A stretch of DNA of 12,586 bases from an uncultured Actinomycetes bacterium (GTDB taxonomy: Bacteria; Actinomycetota; Actinomycetes; S36-B12), in NCBI GenBank assembly GCA_913061025.1, contig CAJXUJ010000023.1, forward strand, positions 1 to 12,586, in the 5' to 3' direction. The notes beneath the pieces were generated by a model. The model was not told the DNA's origin. It did no database searches and was given only the letters and a program-made list of their open reading frames with translations. Position 1 is the first letter of the stretch; each line of letters begins with the position of its first letter. Positions 1 to 5,861 of this stretch are shown here, piece after piece. A program made the position numbers and the translations under genes.

Positions 1-449
1 GGAAAAGCCGACGATGCTTCTACCGACGAAACGTTCACCACGCAGCCGCCGGGAGCCATGACGTCCAGGGCGGCACGGGTCGTGCGGGTGGTGGCATAGA
101 CATTCGCATCAAACATCTGTTGCCAGTCTTGGTCGGTCAGGTCGGAGATAGCTACCGTTGTTTGATCGGCACTGTTATTCACCAGCGCGTCGAGCCGACC
201 GAAGTGCTCGATGAGTTGGGCAACGAGGGCCCGACTGTCTTGGTCTGCGCTCTCCCCCGCCAGATCAGCACCGAACGCGGCTGCTTGGCCGCCCGCACTG
301 GAGATGGTGGCAACGATTTCGTCGGCCGCATCCCCGTGTTTGCGGTAGTGGACACCAACCGACCAGCCCATCCGGGCGAAGGCAAGGGCTGTTGCTGCAC
401 CAAGGTGACCAGATCCGCCGGTCACGAGAACCACCTTGCCTGCGCTCAC
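1..449 (-). CDS. Short-chain dehydrogenase/reductase (SDR), 3' end cut off by window edge
   Basis: This is the first 149 codons of a classical SDR oxidoreductase acting on an unknown carbonyl or alcohol in the cytoplasm. A GTG start at 449 gives a Rossmann fold beginning at residue 5 with the nucleotide loop TGGSGHLG (10-17). HYRK after beta-2 (34-37) places basic residues where the 2'-phosphate sits, so NADP(H) is inferred; this stretch resembles pteridine-reductase-like and FabG-like SDRs. The usual NNAG motif appears as NNSA (91-94). The active-site serine region VNVSS is at 138-142. The Tyr-x3-Lys pair and the C-terminus lie beyond the window. The GTG is chosen because AGGTGA sits just upstream and it begins 5 bp after the preceding gene's stop, as the last visible gene of a five-gene operon. 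The fold is certain, the substrate is not. Confidence 0.85.
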   Translation of the reverse strand, partial: MSAGKVVLVTGGSGHLGAATALAFARMGWSVGVHYRKHGDAADEIVATISSAGGQAAAFGADLAGESADQDSRALVAQLIEHFGRLDALVNNSADQTTVAISDLTDQDWQQMFDANVYATTRTTRAALDVMAPGGCVVNVSSVEASSAF

Positions 450-454
450 GGGAG

Positions 455-919
455 TCACCTCATTCGTTCGTTGATTTCAGAGTAGACCTCCGGCCAGGCG
501 GCGAAGTCTGTCGTGCCATCGGCGAGTTCGAACGAACTAAACGCCGGTGCAAGGACACAGGAGACCAACGTCCACTGCCCAGAAGTGATGGTCCCCTGCC
601 AGGTGTGTGCCGGGATGCGGAAGTGCGGTACCTCCCCGGCACCCACATCGGGACCCAGAGCCACGGCCTCGTGCGAGCCGTCGGGGTGGAGGACCAGGAT
701 CTCGGCGGCGTCACCCGCCACATACGTCCAAGCCTCGTCCTCGACAAGTCGGTGCATCGCGCTGAAGTCTTCGGGAGTGATCAACGCGTAGATGGCGTTC
801 GCGTGGTCGGTCCGCCACAACACCTTGATCCAGCAGCCCTCTCCCTCGAGGTACTCCAGGTCGAGCGCTTCGATCACCTGCTCGGCGGTCATGCGCCGCA
901 GATCAGAAGGTTGCATCAT
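455..919 (-). CDS. Cupin_5 (DUF985) family protein
   Basis: This is a 154-residue single-domain cupin of the DUF985/Cupin_5 family, which is structurally defined but has no settled biochemical role. The order of family motifs is visible: an AIYALITPEDFSAMHR stretch (about 43-58), the first cupin strand pair with AWTYVAGDAAEI, the LGPDVGAGE turn, and the second cupin motif with PAHTWQG and WTLVSCVLAPAFSSFEL. The length is normal for the family. It starts ATGATG, so either of two adjacent codons could initiate. A weak GGGACTGG precedes it and it lies 12 bp after the deaminase stop. It is therefore co-transcribed with nucleoside-salvage genes and an SDR, but I see nothing that ties it biochemically to them. 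Family assignment is confident; function is unknown. Confidence 0.85.
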   Translation of the reverse strand: MMQPSDLRRMTAEQVIEALDLEYLEGEGCWIKVLWRTDHANAIYALITPEDFSAMHRLVEDEAWTYVAGDAAEILVLHPDGSHEAVALGPDVGAGEVPHFRIPAHTWQGTITSGQWTLVSCVLAPAFSSFELADGTTDFAAWPEVYSEINERMR

Positions 920-931
920 CGCCAGTCCCGG

Positions 932-2239
932 CTAGTCCGAACCGACGTGCTCGCGGGCACTGGCCATGACCTGACCGGCATCCACCCGGGTCGGTTGCCT
1001 GCTCGCAATCACCCGTTCTCCCGCCACGAAGACATCACGCACATCGGAGCGACCTGCTGCGAACACCAGCGCGGTGAACGGATCGTGGATCGGGGTGAGG
1101 TGCGGGGCTCGGGTGTCGACGAGGATCAGGTCTGCTTCCTTGCCTTCTTCGAGGCTGCCGATTCGATCACCCATGCCGATCGCTCGAGAGCCCTCGATGG
1201 TGGCGGCGCGCACGATGTCCTCGGCGCTGATCGCCGCTGGGTCGAGATGCACCAAACGCGCGAGATTCGCTGCCAGTCGCATCACCGCGAACATGTCGAG
1301 ATCATTGCTCGACGAGCAGCCGTCGGTTCCCAGACCAACACGGATTCCCTGATCGCGGTAACCGACCAGATCCATCGCACCACTGGCGAGCTTCAGGTTC
1401 GATCCCGGGTTGTGCGAGATGCTCGCACCACCCGCGGCAATGGCGGCTTGATCGTCGTCGTTCAAAGTCACGCTATGCGCCAGCACCGTCCGCTCGTCCA
1501 ACAGCCCCGCGTCGCGCAGCAGCATCGTCGGGCGCTGACCGTGGGCGGCGACGGTGGCGTCGTCTTCCTTTTGGTTCTCCGAGTTATGCGTATGGATGCG
1601 CGCACCCATCTCCCGGGCCATCGCATCGATGTCGCGCAGATGCTCGGGGTTGACGATCAGTGGACTGTGCGGCATCAGGAATCGGGGAACGTTGGCACCA
1701 CCGATGGCGTCCTGGATGTCCGGCCACCGGCGCGCCAGATCAAGACGCTGCTCCCACTCCAGACCATCTGGACCGGGGAAGTCGAAGAAGACCGGACCGA
1801 TCGCGTGACGGATTCCCACCTCCACAGCGCCGCGATGCGCGGCTTCAGGGTGGAAGTACATGTCCAGCGCGGTGGTGGTGCCGCCGAGCAATGCCTCGAG
1901 CGCGCCGAGCCTGGCCCCGAGATACGTGCCCTCCGGACCCATGATCCGGGCTTCCTCGGCCCATACCCGCTCGAGGAAACCTTGGAGATCGACGTTCTCG
2001 GCGACTCCCCGCAGCAGCGTCATCGGCAGATGGGTGTGCAGGTTCACCAGACCCGGAAGCACGATGCACCCGGTGGCGTCGATCGTGTTCGAAGCGTCGT
2101 AGTCGGAGACGTCTCCGACGGCGACGATGCGCCCGTCGCGGATCGCAACACCGGCGTTCTCGAACACCGTCCCGGCGTCGTCACACGTCAGGACGAAGCG
2201 TGCTCCGAGGATGAGGGTGTCCACATCGTGCGTGGTCAT
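932..2239 (-). CDS. Amidohydrolase, probable 5'-methylthioadenosine / S-adenosylhomocysteine deaminase
   Basis: This 435-residue enzyme is a zinc amidohydrolase of the MTA/SAH deaminase (TrzN/Atz-like chlorohydrolase) family, expected to convert the 6-amino group of an adenine nucleoside to 6-oxo in the cytosol. Visible residues are the metal pair HTH (68, 70), PHSP (190-193), the H-x2-E motif with His218 and Glu221 in IHTHNSE, His255 in VLAHSVTL, SHNPGSNLKL (275-284) and the metal Asp306 in GTDG. The C-terminal half returns to the small beta-domain (GKEADLILVD). The length is typical. Its ATG overlaps the phosphorylase stop as TGATG, suggesting translational coupling. The partner phosphorylase carries 6-oxopurine-type residues, which supports MTA as the substrate, with methylthioinosine handed to the next enzyme. 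Guanine- or other purine-deaminating relatives share the fold, so substrate is an inference from motifs and context. Confidence 0.82.
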   Translation of the reverse strand: MTTHDVDTLILGARFVLTCDDAGTVFENAGVAIRDGRIVAVGDVSDYDASNTIDATGCIVLPGLVNLHTHLPMTLLRGVAENVDLQGFLERVWAEEARIMGPEGTYLGARLGALEALLGGTTTALDMYFHPEAAHRGAVEVGIRHAIGPVFFDFPGPDGLEWEQRLDLARRWPDIQDAIGGANVPRFLMPHSPLIVNPEHLRDIDAMAREMGARIHTHNSENQKEDDATVAAHGQRPTMLLRDAGLLDERTVLAHSVTLNDDDQAAIAAGGASISHNPGSNLKLASGAMDLVGYRDQGIRVGLGTDGCSSSNDLDMFAVMRLAANLARLVHLDPAAISAEDIVRAATIEGSRAIGMGDRIGSLEEGKEADLILVDTRAPHLTPIHDPFTALVFAAGRSDVRDVFVAGERVIASRQPTRVDAGQVMASAREHVGSD

Positions 2240-2979
2240 CAGGCGAGCAACCTCGCTGCTTCGGATAGGACTCGGGTGACCGTCGCAGCGCCCTCGGCCA
2301 CCACGGCCTGCACATCCTCGATAGTGATCGGCTCGGTGCCCTGCCCGGCCGCGGGATTAGCGACGATGCACAGACTCGCGTACGGCAGATCACGCTCAAC
2401 CGCGAGCACTACTTCGGGAACGCCGGTCATACCGACGACCGTGACACCGGCCGCCGCGGCAAGGCGGATCTCGGCGCGCGTCTCGAAGCGGGGACCTTCG
2501 TAGGCGCCGTAGATGCCGTCGTTGATCACCGTCACGCCGAGGTTGTCCGCCGCCTGCTTCCAGGCCACCCGCAACCGCGGGTGATACGGCTCACCCATAT
2601 CCACGTGCACCACACCTTCGGGGGTAGAACCATCGAAGAATGTGATGGGGCGGGCTTTGGTGAAGTCGATGAAATCGTCGACGATCACGAGATCCCCTGC
2701 ATCGGTGCCCACTCCCCCCACCACGTTCACCGCGAGGATCTCGGTCACCCCGAGATCGATCATCGCCTGGATATTCGCCCGGTAGTTGACCATGTGGGGC
2801 GGGACGGAGTGGTCGTAGCCGTGCCGGGAGATGAAGACCGTTCGACGATCGTGCAGCGTTCCGACCCGCGCCCGGGTGGGTCCATAGACCGTCTCGACGG
2901 TGATGTCCTCGGGGTCGCGGAGATCCTCGAGTGCGTAGAAACCGGTTCCGGCGATAACGCCGAGCGCAGAGGTAGTCAC
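2239..2979 (-). CDS. Nucleoside phosphorylase, probable S-methyl-5'-thioinosine phosphorylase (MTAP/PNP family)
   Basis: A 246-residue trimeric-type phosphorylase of the PNP/MTAP family that would split a 5'-methylthio nucleoside with phosphate to the free base and methylthioribose-1-phosphate. Features seen are the phosphate loop GTGF (11-14), RHG (52-54), PPHMVNYRAN (60-69), EGPRFET (161-167), MTGVPE (184-189) and NPAAG (208-212). Human MTAP has two aspartates at the last motif to hold the adenine 6-amino group; the MTI phosphorylase of Pseudomonas aeruginosa, as I recall it, reads NPAAG there, so a 6-oxopurine substrate is inferred. The open frame runs 61 codons further upstream to 3162, but that part lies inside cdd. 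The GTG at 2979, 10 bp after the cdd stop, gives the family's normal N-terminus and length. The gene ends in a TGATG overlap with the deaminase. Confidence 0.82.
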   Translation of the reverse strand: MTTSALGVIAGTGFYALEDLRDPEDITVETVYGPTRARVGTLHDRRTVFISRHGYDHSVPPHMVNYRANIQAMIDLGVTEILAVNVVGGVGTDAGDLVIVDDFIDFTKARPITFFDGSTPEGVVHVDMGEPYHPRLRVAWKQAADNLGVTVINDGIYGAYEGPRFETRAEIRLAAAAGVTVVGMTGVPEVVLAVERDLPYASLCIVANPAAGQGTEPITIEDVQAVVAEGAATVTRVLSEAARLLA

Positions 2980-2989
2980 GGGCGAAAAC

Positions 2990-3415
2990 CTAGCGGTGGT
3001 CGGGAAGGTCCTCGGGGCCGAAGCCGTCGGGAAGAAGGACGGACAGTGGAGTGGGACCACCCTCGCGGTCGATGATGAGGTCGGGCCCACCGTGCTCCCA
3101 CAGAATCTGCCGGCAACGTCCGCACGGCAGCAGCGGACCGGGGTTGGGTCCCACACACGCAAAGGCGACGAGTCGTGCCTTTCGCCCGGGCGGGCTGGTC
3201 TTCGCGAGTTCGCTCACCAAACCGCATTCGGCGCACAGCGTGGTGCCGATGGATGCGTTCTCGACATTGCAACCGGAAACGATGCGACCGTCGTCGGTGA
3301 GCGCGGCAGCGCCGACCGGATGCTTGGAGTAAGGCGCATAGGCGTGATCTCGGGCGTCGGACGCAGCGGCCCGCAGGGCGTCCCAGTCAATTTCTGTCAT
3401 GTCGATTTCCGTCAT
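2990..3415 (-). CDS. cdd: Cytidine deaminase
   Basis: This is a 141-residue homotetramer-type cytidine deaminase converting cytidine and deoxycytidine to uridine and deoxyuridine in pyrimidine salvage. The zinc site is complete: Cys61 and catalytic Glu63 in LCAEC, and Cys98/Cys101 in PCGRC. YSKHPVGAA (29-37) and GCNVENAS (48-55) form the ribose and base pocket. The CAEC form is the one I associate with actinobacterial cdd. The N-terminus is a tandem duplication of MTEID, so ATG at 3415 or at 3400 could initiate. Neither has a convincing Shine-Dalgarno, but TAGCGT lies 6 nt before 3415, which fits a leaderless transcript starting there. It is the first gene of the minus-strand operon and is followed 10 bp later by the nucleoside phosphorylase. 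Confidence 0.95.
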   Translation of the reverse strand: MTEIDMTEIDWDALRAAASDARDHAYAPYSKHPVGAAALTDDGRIVSGCNVENASIGTTLCAECGLVSELAKTSPPGRKARLVAFACVGPNPGPLLPCGRCRQILWEHGGPDLIIDREGGPTPLSVLLPDGFGPEDLPDHR

Positions 3416-3421
3416 GACGGG

Positions 3422-3427
3422 ACGCTA
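3422..3427 (-). promoter_or_regulatory. Candidate -10 box of a leaderless promoter for cdd
   Basis: On the minus strand the hexamer TAGCGT fits the actinobacterial TAnnnT -10 pattern. It ends 6 nt before the ATG at 3415, so transcription would begin at or next to the start codon. No Shine-Dalgarno is present before this ATG, which agrees with leaderless initiation. I see no recognisable -35 element 16-18 bp upstream. The motif is short and could occur by chance. Confidence 0.4.
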
Positions 3428-3453
3428 CTGCGGGCCGCTGGTTGTTACGCGGT

Positions 3454-3463
3454 GATCCGGATC
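3454..3463. repeat. 10-bp perfect palindrome in the cdd / lipoyl-gene spacer
   Basis: The 74-bp spacer 3416-3489 separates the end of the TPP-dehydrogenase operon from cdd. It contains GATCCGGATC, a perfect 10-bp palindrome, plus two further GATC sites and a CACGTG. It could be an operator for cdd, about 27 bp upstream of its -10 box, or a weak stop for the upstream operon. It has no run of T and no long stem, so I do not call a terminator. Confidence 0.3.
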
Positions 3464-3489
3464 TATCGATCTTTCTCACGTGATCGTGG

Positions 3490-3723
3490 TCAGTCGATTC
3501 GAGCGATCTCCTGACCCTGCTTGGCCGTTCCCTCTTCCTCGACCAGGCAGGTGATCACACCGTCGATCGGAGCCTCGACATCGACCGAGACCTTGTCCAC
3601 CATGACCTCGGCGATGACTTGACCGGCCTTTACTGTTTCGCCGGTTTGGGCGAACCAGGTAGCGACGACGCCCTCAGCCTCCGGATCATTGGACATCTCC
3701 GGGAACGAGATGGTTTCACTCAT
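3490..3723 (-). CDS. Free-standing lipoyl-domain carrier protein
   Basis: The whole 77-residue product is one biotinyl/lipoyl domain: a flattened beta-barrel with the carrier lysine Lys44 at the tip of the hairpin in MVDKVSVDVEAP, the DKV pattern typical of lipoylated rather than biotinylated domains (biotin domains have MKM). GETVKAGQVIAEV precedes it and GTAKQGQEIARI closes the fold. It is expected to carry the acyl or reductively acylated group made by the adjacent E1. An ordinary E2 would continue through a linker, an E1/E3-binding domain and a catalytic domain ending in HxxxDG; none of these follow, and a stop codon is present in the same reading frame with no sign of a frameshift. Its ATG overlaps the E1-beta stop by 4 nt (ATGA), so the two are translationally coupled. 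Family assignment is firm, its acyl acceptor is unknown. Confidence 0.9.
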   Translation of the reverse strand: MSETISFPEMSNDPEAEGVVATWFAQTGETVKAGQVIAEVMVDKVSVDVEAPIDGVITCLVEEEGTAKQGQEIARID

Positions 3724-4742
3724 GCAGTCACCTTCGCGATAGCGGCTTTGATCTTGTCCCGAGTCGGCAGAGCCTCATACTCGAGAACGCGAGCGTAGGG
3801 AACCGGGATATCCGGGTAGCACACGCGCTCCACGGGAGCCTTGAGCAAACTCGGATCCTTGTCCGCGATGGTCGCGATGATCTCGCCGCTGAGACCGAAG
3901 GACTTGTAGTCCTCGTCGACGATCACGAGCTTTCCTGTCTTGGCCACCGAGGTAAGGATCGCCTCGCGATCCAGCGGGACGATCGAACGAAGGTCGATGA
4001 CCTCGACACTCGTGGTGCCCTCGAGTTCCTCGGCAACATCCAGGCAGTGCTGCACTGACATCGAAACGCTCACCACGGTCACGTCCGATCCCTCGTGCGC
4101 GATCGCCGCCTTGCCGATCGGCACCGTGTACTCCTCTTCGGGCACCGGTCCGATGGAGCGCGGGTTCTTGGCCATCCAGGGAAGACCCATCACGCCCTTG
4201 TGGAACATGAAGATCACCGGGTTGTCGTCACGGATCGCCGAGATCATCAGACCCTTGGCGTCGTACGGATTCGACGGCGCGACAACCTTCATTCCGGGCA
4301 TGTGCGCGAATGTTGCCCACAGGCACTGCGAGTGCTGCGCGGCATCGGAGTAACCACCACCGACGGCCGTCATGATCACCATCGGAACCTTGACGTTGCC
4401 GCCGGACTCGTAGTGGATCTTGGCCATGTGGTTGTAGATCTGATCGAAGCAGACTCCGAAGAAGTCCACGAACATCAGCTCGACCACCGGCCGCATACCT
4501 TCGACGGCAGCACCGATACCGGCACCGATGAAGCCGGTCTCGGAGATCGGGGTATCGACGATGCGCGCCGAACCGAATTCCTCGAATAGGCCTCCGGTCG
4601 AGCCGAAGATGCCGCCATAGGGGCCGACGTCCTCGCCCATCACGAAAACGTCGGGGTTGCTGCGCATCTCCTGGGCGATGCCCTCGGAAATCGCCTTGGC
4701 TGTGGTGACCCGGCGGGTGCCGGCGTCCACTGTTGCAGTCAT
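3720..4742 (-). CDS. TPP-dependent 2-oxoacid / acetoin dehydrogenase E1 component, beta subunit
   Basis: This 340-residue protein is the beta chain of a heterotetrameric E1 (AcoB/PdhB type), which contributes half of the thiamine-diphosphate site. Motifs appear in the family order: MGEDVGPYGG (35-44), TPISETGF with the cofactor-activating Glu68, GMRPVVELMF (82-91), AAQHSQ (134-139), KVVAPSNPYDAKGLM (152-166) and the C-terminal transketolase domain with VIDLRSIVPLD (248-258) and VDEDYKSFG (275-283). The length is typical. AAGGA lies 8 nt before the ATG. The gene follows E1-alpha by 47 bp and overlaps the lipoyl gene by 4 nt. The closest named relatives by motif are acetoin dehydrogenase E1-beta subunits, but branched-chain or pyruvate substrates cannot be excluded from sequence alone. 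Confidence 0.9.
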   Translation of the reverse strand: MTATVDAGTRRVTTAKAISEGIAQEMRSNPDVFVMGEDVGPYGGIFGSTGGLFEEFGSARIVDTPISETGFIGAGIGAAVEGMRPVVELMFVDFFGVCFDQIYNHMAKIHYESGGNVKVPMVIMTAVGGGYSDAAQHSQCLWATFAHMPGMKVVAPSNPYDAKGLMISAIRDDNPVIFMFHKGVMGLPWMAKNPRSIGPVPEEEYTVPIGKAAIAHEGSDVTVVSVSMSVQHCLDVAEELEGTTSVEVIDLRSIVPLDREAILTSVAKTGKLVIVDEDYKSFGLSGEIIATIADKDPSLLKAPVERVCYPDIPVPYARVLEYEALPTRDKIKAAIAKVTA

Positions 4743-4785
4743 GAAGAAGTCCTTTCCATTCTCTTGCGGAATCTGAGTAGGTGGG

Positions 4786-4797
4786 TCGCCTAGGCGA
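4786..4797. repeat. 12-bp perfect palindrome over the E1-alpha stop codon
   Basis: TCGCCTAGGCGA is self-complementary over all 12 bases and contains the TAG stop of E1-alpha. It lies 44 bp before the E1-beta start. As RNA it has no loop, so it is more likely incidental or a DNA site than a hairpin. Confidence 0.3.
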
Positions 4798-5770
4798 ATA
4801 CGTGGAGATAGGCGTCCGATGGCTTGGGCTCGGGGCTGGACTTGGCGAACTCGATCGCGGCGTTCACCTCGGCTTCGGCTTCCGCCTTGATCGCAGCCGC
4901 GCTCTCCTCGGTCAAGATCCCCGCGGAGATAAGGCGTTGCTCGTAGGCGGGCAGCGGGTCGCGCTCGGCGGCCTCGTTGAGTTCCTCACCGCGGTAGGCC
5001 TGCGCGTCACCTTCGAAGTGACCCCACAGCCGAACCGTGTGGATTTCCAGCAGCGTTGGCCCGCCACCAGCGCGAGCACGATCGACGGCGGTCTTGCAAG
5101 CCTCGTAGATCATCTCGACGTCGTTGCCCTCGACGCGTTGCGACGGCATGCCGTACGCGGTGCCACGAAGCGAGCCGTCCTTGATCGGCGTTGCCGTATC
5201 GCGGGCTACCGAAATCGCCCAGTCGTTGTCCTCAATGATGAAGATCACCGGCAACTTCCACATCGCCGCCAGGTTCAACGCCTCGTGGAAAGCACCCTGG
5301 TTCGCGGCACCCTCACCGGCCACCGCGACCGCGACGTTGTCAGTACCCCGGCGGGCGAATGCCATCGCCTGACCAACGGCCACCGGCATGCCCTGACCAA
5401 TGATCCCCGAGCACGAGAAGTGCTGCTCCGGGTCGAACAGGTGCATATGGCCGCCCTTGCCATGCGACAGGCCAGTGTCCCGTCCGTAGATCTCCGCGGT
5501 CATCTTGTTGATGTCCACACCCTTGGCGAGTGCGAGATGGTGCGGACGGTGGGGGCCGGTGATGGCGTCGTCTTTCACCAGGTTCGCGCACAACCCGACT
5601 GCCACCGGCTCCTGGCCAGCCGCGAGGTGCATCTCACCGGGGATGAGTCCGGCGCCGATGTCCCACTGCGGTGTCTTGTCCGCGTGATAGTTGGCCTGCA
5701 GGGCCGCTTCGTACGCCCGGATTCGAGCCATCTGCCTGAAGAACTCGATCCGCTGCTCGTTGTCGACCAT
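4790..5770 (-). CDS. TPP-dependent 2-oxoacid / acetoin dehydrogenase E1 component, alpha subunit
   Basis: This 326-residue protein is the alpha chain of an E1 dehydrogenase (AcoA/PdhA type) that decarboxylates or cleaves its substrate on thiamine diphosphate and passes the product to a lipoyl arm. Seen are GHRxHH-like TGPHRPHHLALAKG (71-84), SHGKGGHMH (102-110), the cofactor motif region GEGAANQG (152-159) running to IEDND (179-183), and GHFEGD (250-255), which resembles acetoin dehydrogenases rather than the GHSMSDP of pyruvate dehydrogenases. The Mg-binding GDG is GEG here and ENN is EDN. The frame stays open to 5929, but the ATG at 5770 is chosen because AAAGGAG lies 4 nt before it and the upstream codons cover a hairpin-rich, low-complexity leader. 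First gene of a three-gene operon, divergent from iclR. Confidence 0.9.
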   Translation of the reverse strand: MVDNEQRIEFFRQMARIRAYEAALQANYHADKTPQWDIGAGLIPGEMHLAAGQEPVAVGLCANLVKDDAITGPHRPHHLALAKGVDINKMTAEIYGRDTGLSHGKGGHMHLFDPEQHFSCSGIIGQGMPVAVGQAMAFARRGTDNVAVAVAGEGAANQGAFHEALNLAAMWKLPVIFIIEDNDWAISVARDTATPIKDGSLRGTAYGMPSQRVEGNDVEMIYEACKTAVDRARAGGGPTLLEIHTVRLWGHFEGDAQAYRGEELNEAAERDPLPAYEQRLISAGILTEESAAAIKAEAEAEVNAAIEFAKSSPEPKPSDAYLHVFA

Positions 5771-5774
5771 CTCG

Positions 5775-5781
5775 CTCCTTT
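5775..5781 (-). promoter_or_regulatory. Strong Shine-Dalgarno that fixes the E1-alpha start
   Basis: On the minus strand AAAGGAG ends 4 nt before the ATG at 5770. It is the best ribosome-binding site on the left half of the window and favours this start over in-frame upstream codons reaching 5929. The 3' arm of an inverted repeat ends only a few bases before it. Confidence 0.8.
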
Positions 5782-5783
5782 CG

Positions 5784-5813
5784 CGTGGAGCACCGGCGTC
5801 ACCTCGCTCCACG
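5784..5813 (-). repeat. Inverted repeat / potential hairpin next to the E1-alpha ribosome-binding site
   Basis: CGTGGAGC (5784-5791) and GCTCCACG (5806-5813) are perfect 8-bp arms around a 14-nt loop. In the minus-strand transcript the stem ends 2 nt before AAAGGAG, so it could influence ribosome access, or serve as a protein-binding operator in DNA. No U-run follows, so it is not an intrinsic terminator of the standard kind. Confidence 0.5.
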
Positions 5814-5840
5814 ACCGGATCTCGGGGGCTAGCGCCCTGT

Positions 5841-5861
5841 CGTGTCGGCGACCCCGACACG
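5841..5861 (-). repeat. Inverted repeat / potential hairpin or IclR operator upstream of E1-alpha
   Basis: CGTGTCGG (5841-5848) and CCGACACG (5854-5861) are perfect 8-bp arms around a 5-nt loop, about 70 bp upstream of the E1-alpha start and 150 bp upstream of iclR. Placement in the divergent spacer fits an operator for the IclR protein; the short loop equally fits an RNA hairpin. The remainder of the 240-bp spacer (5771-6010) has an A/T-richer patch at 5901-5925 but no promoter that I can call with confidence. Confidence 0.45.

Noticed and set aside
392..2503. A 703-codon open frame on the plus strand across the SDR, cupin, deaminase and phosphorylase genes
   Set aside because: It is antisense to four genes with clear family motifs, shows no domain of its own, and long antisense frames are expected from high-GC codon bias.
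2980..3162. A 61-residue N-terminal extension of the nucleoside phosphorylase
   Set aside because: It overlaps the cdd coding region in another frame, looks unlike any phosphorylase, and the GTG at 2979 gives the normal family N-terminus.
3490..3723. The lipoyl gene as a frameshifted remnant of a full E2
   Set aside because: The domain ends at its natural boundary, and no linker, binding domain or HxxxDG catalytic motif appears in any frame before cdd.
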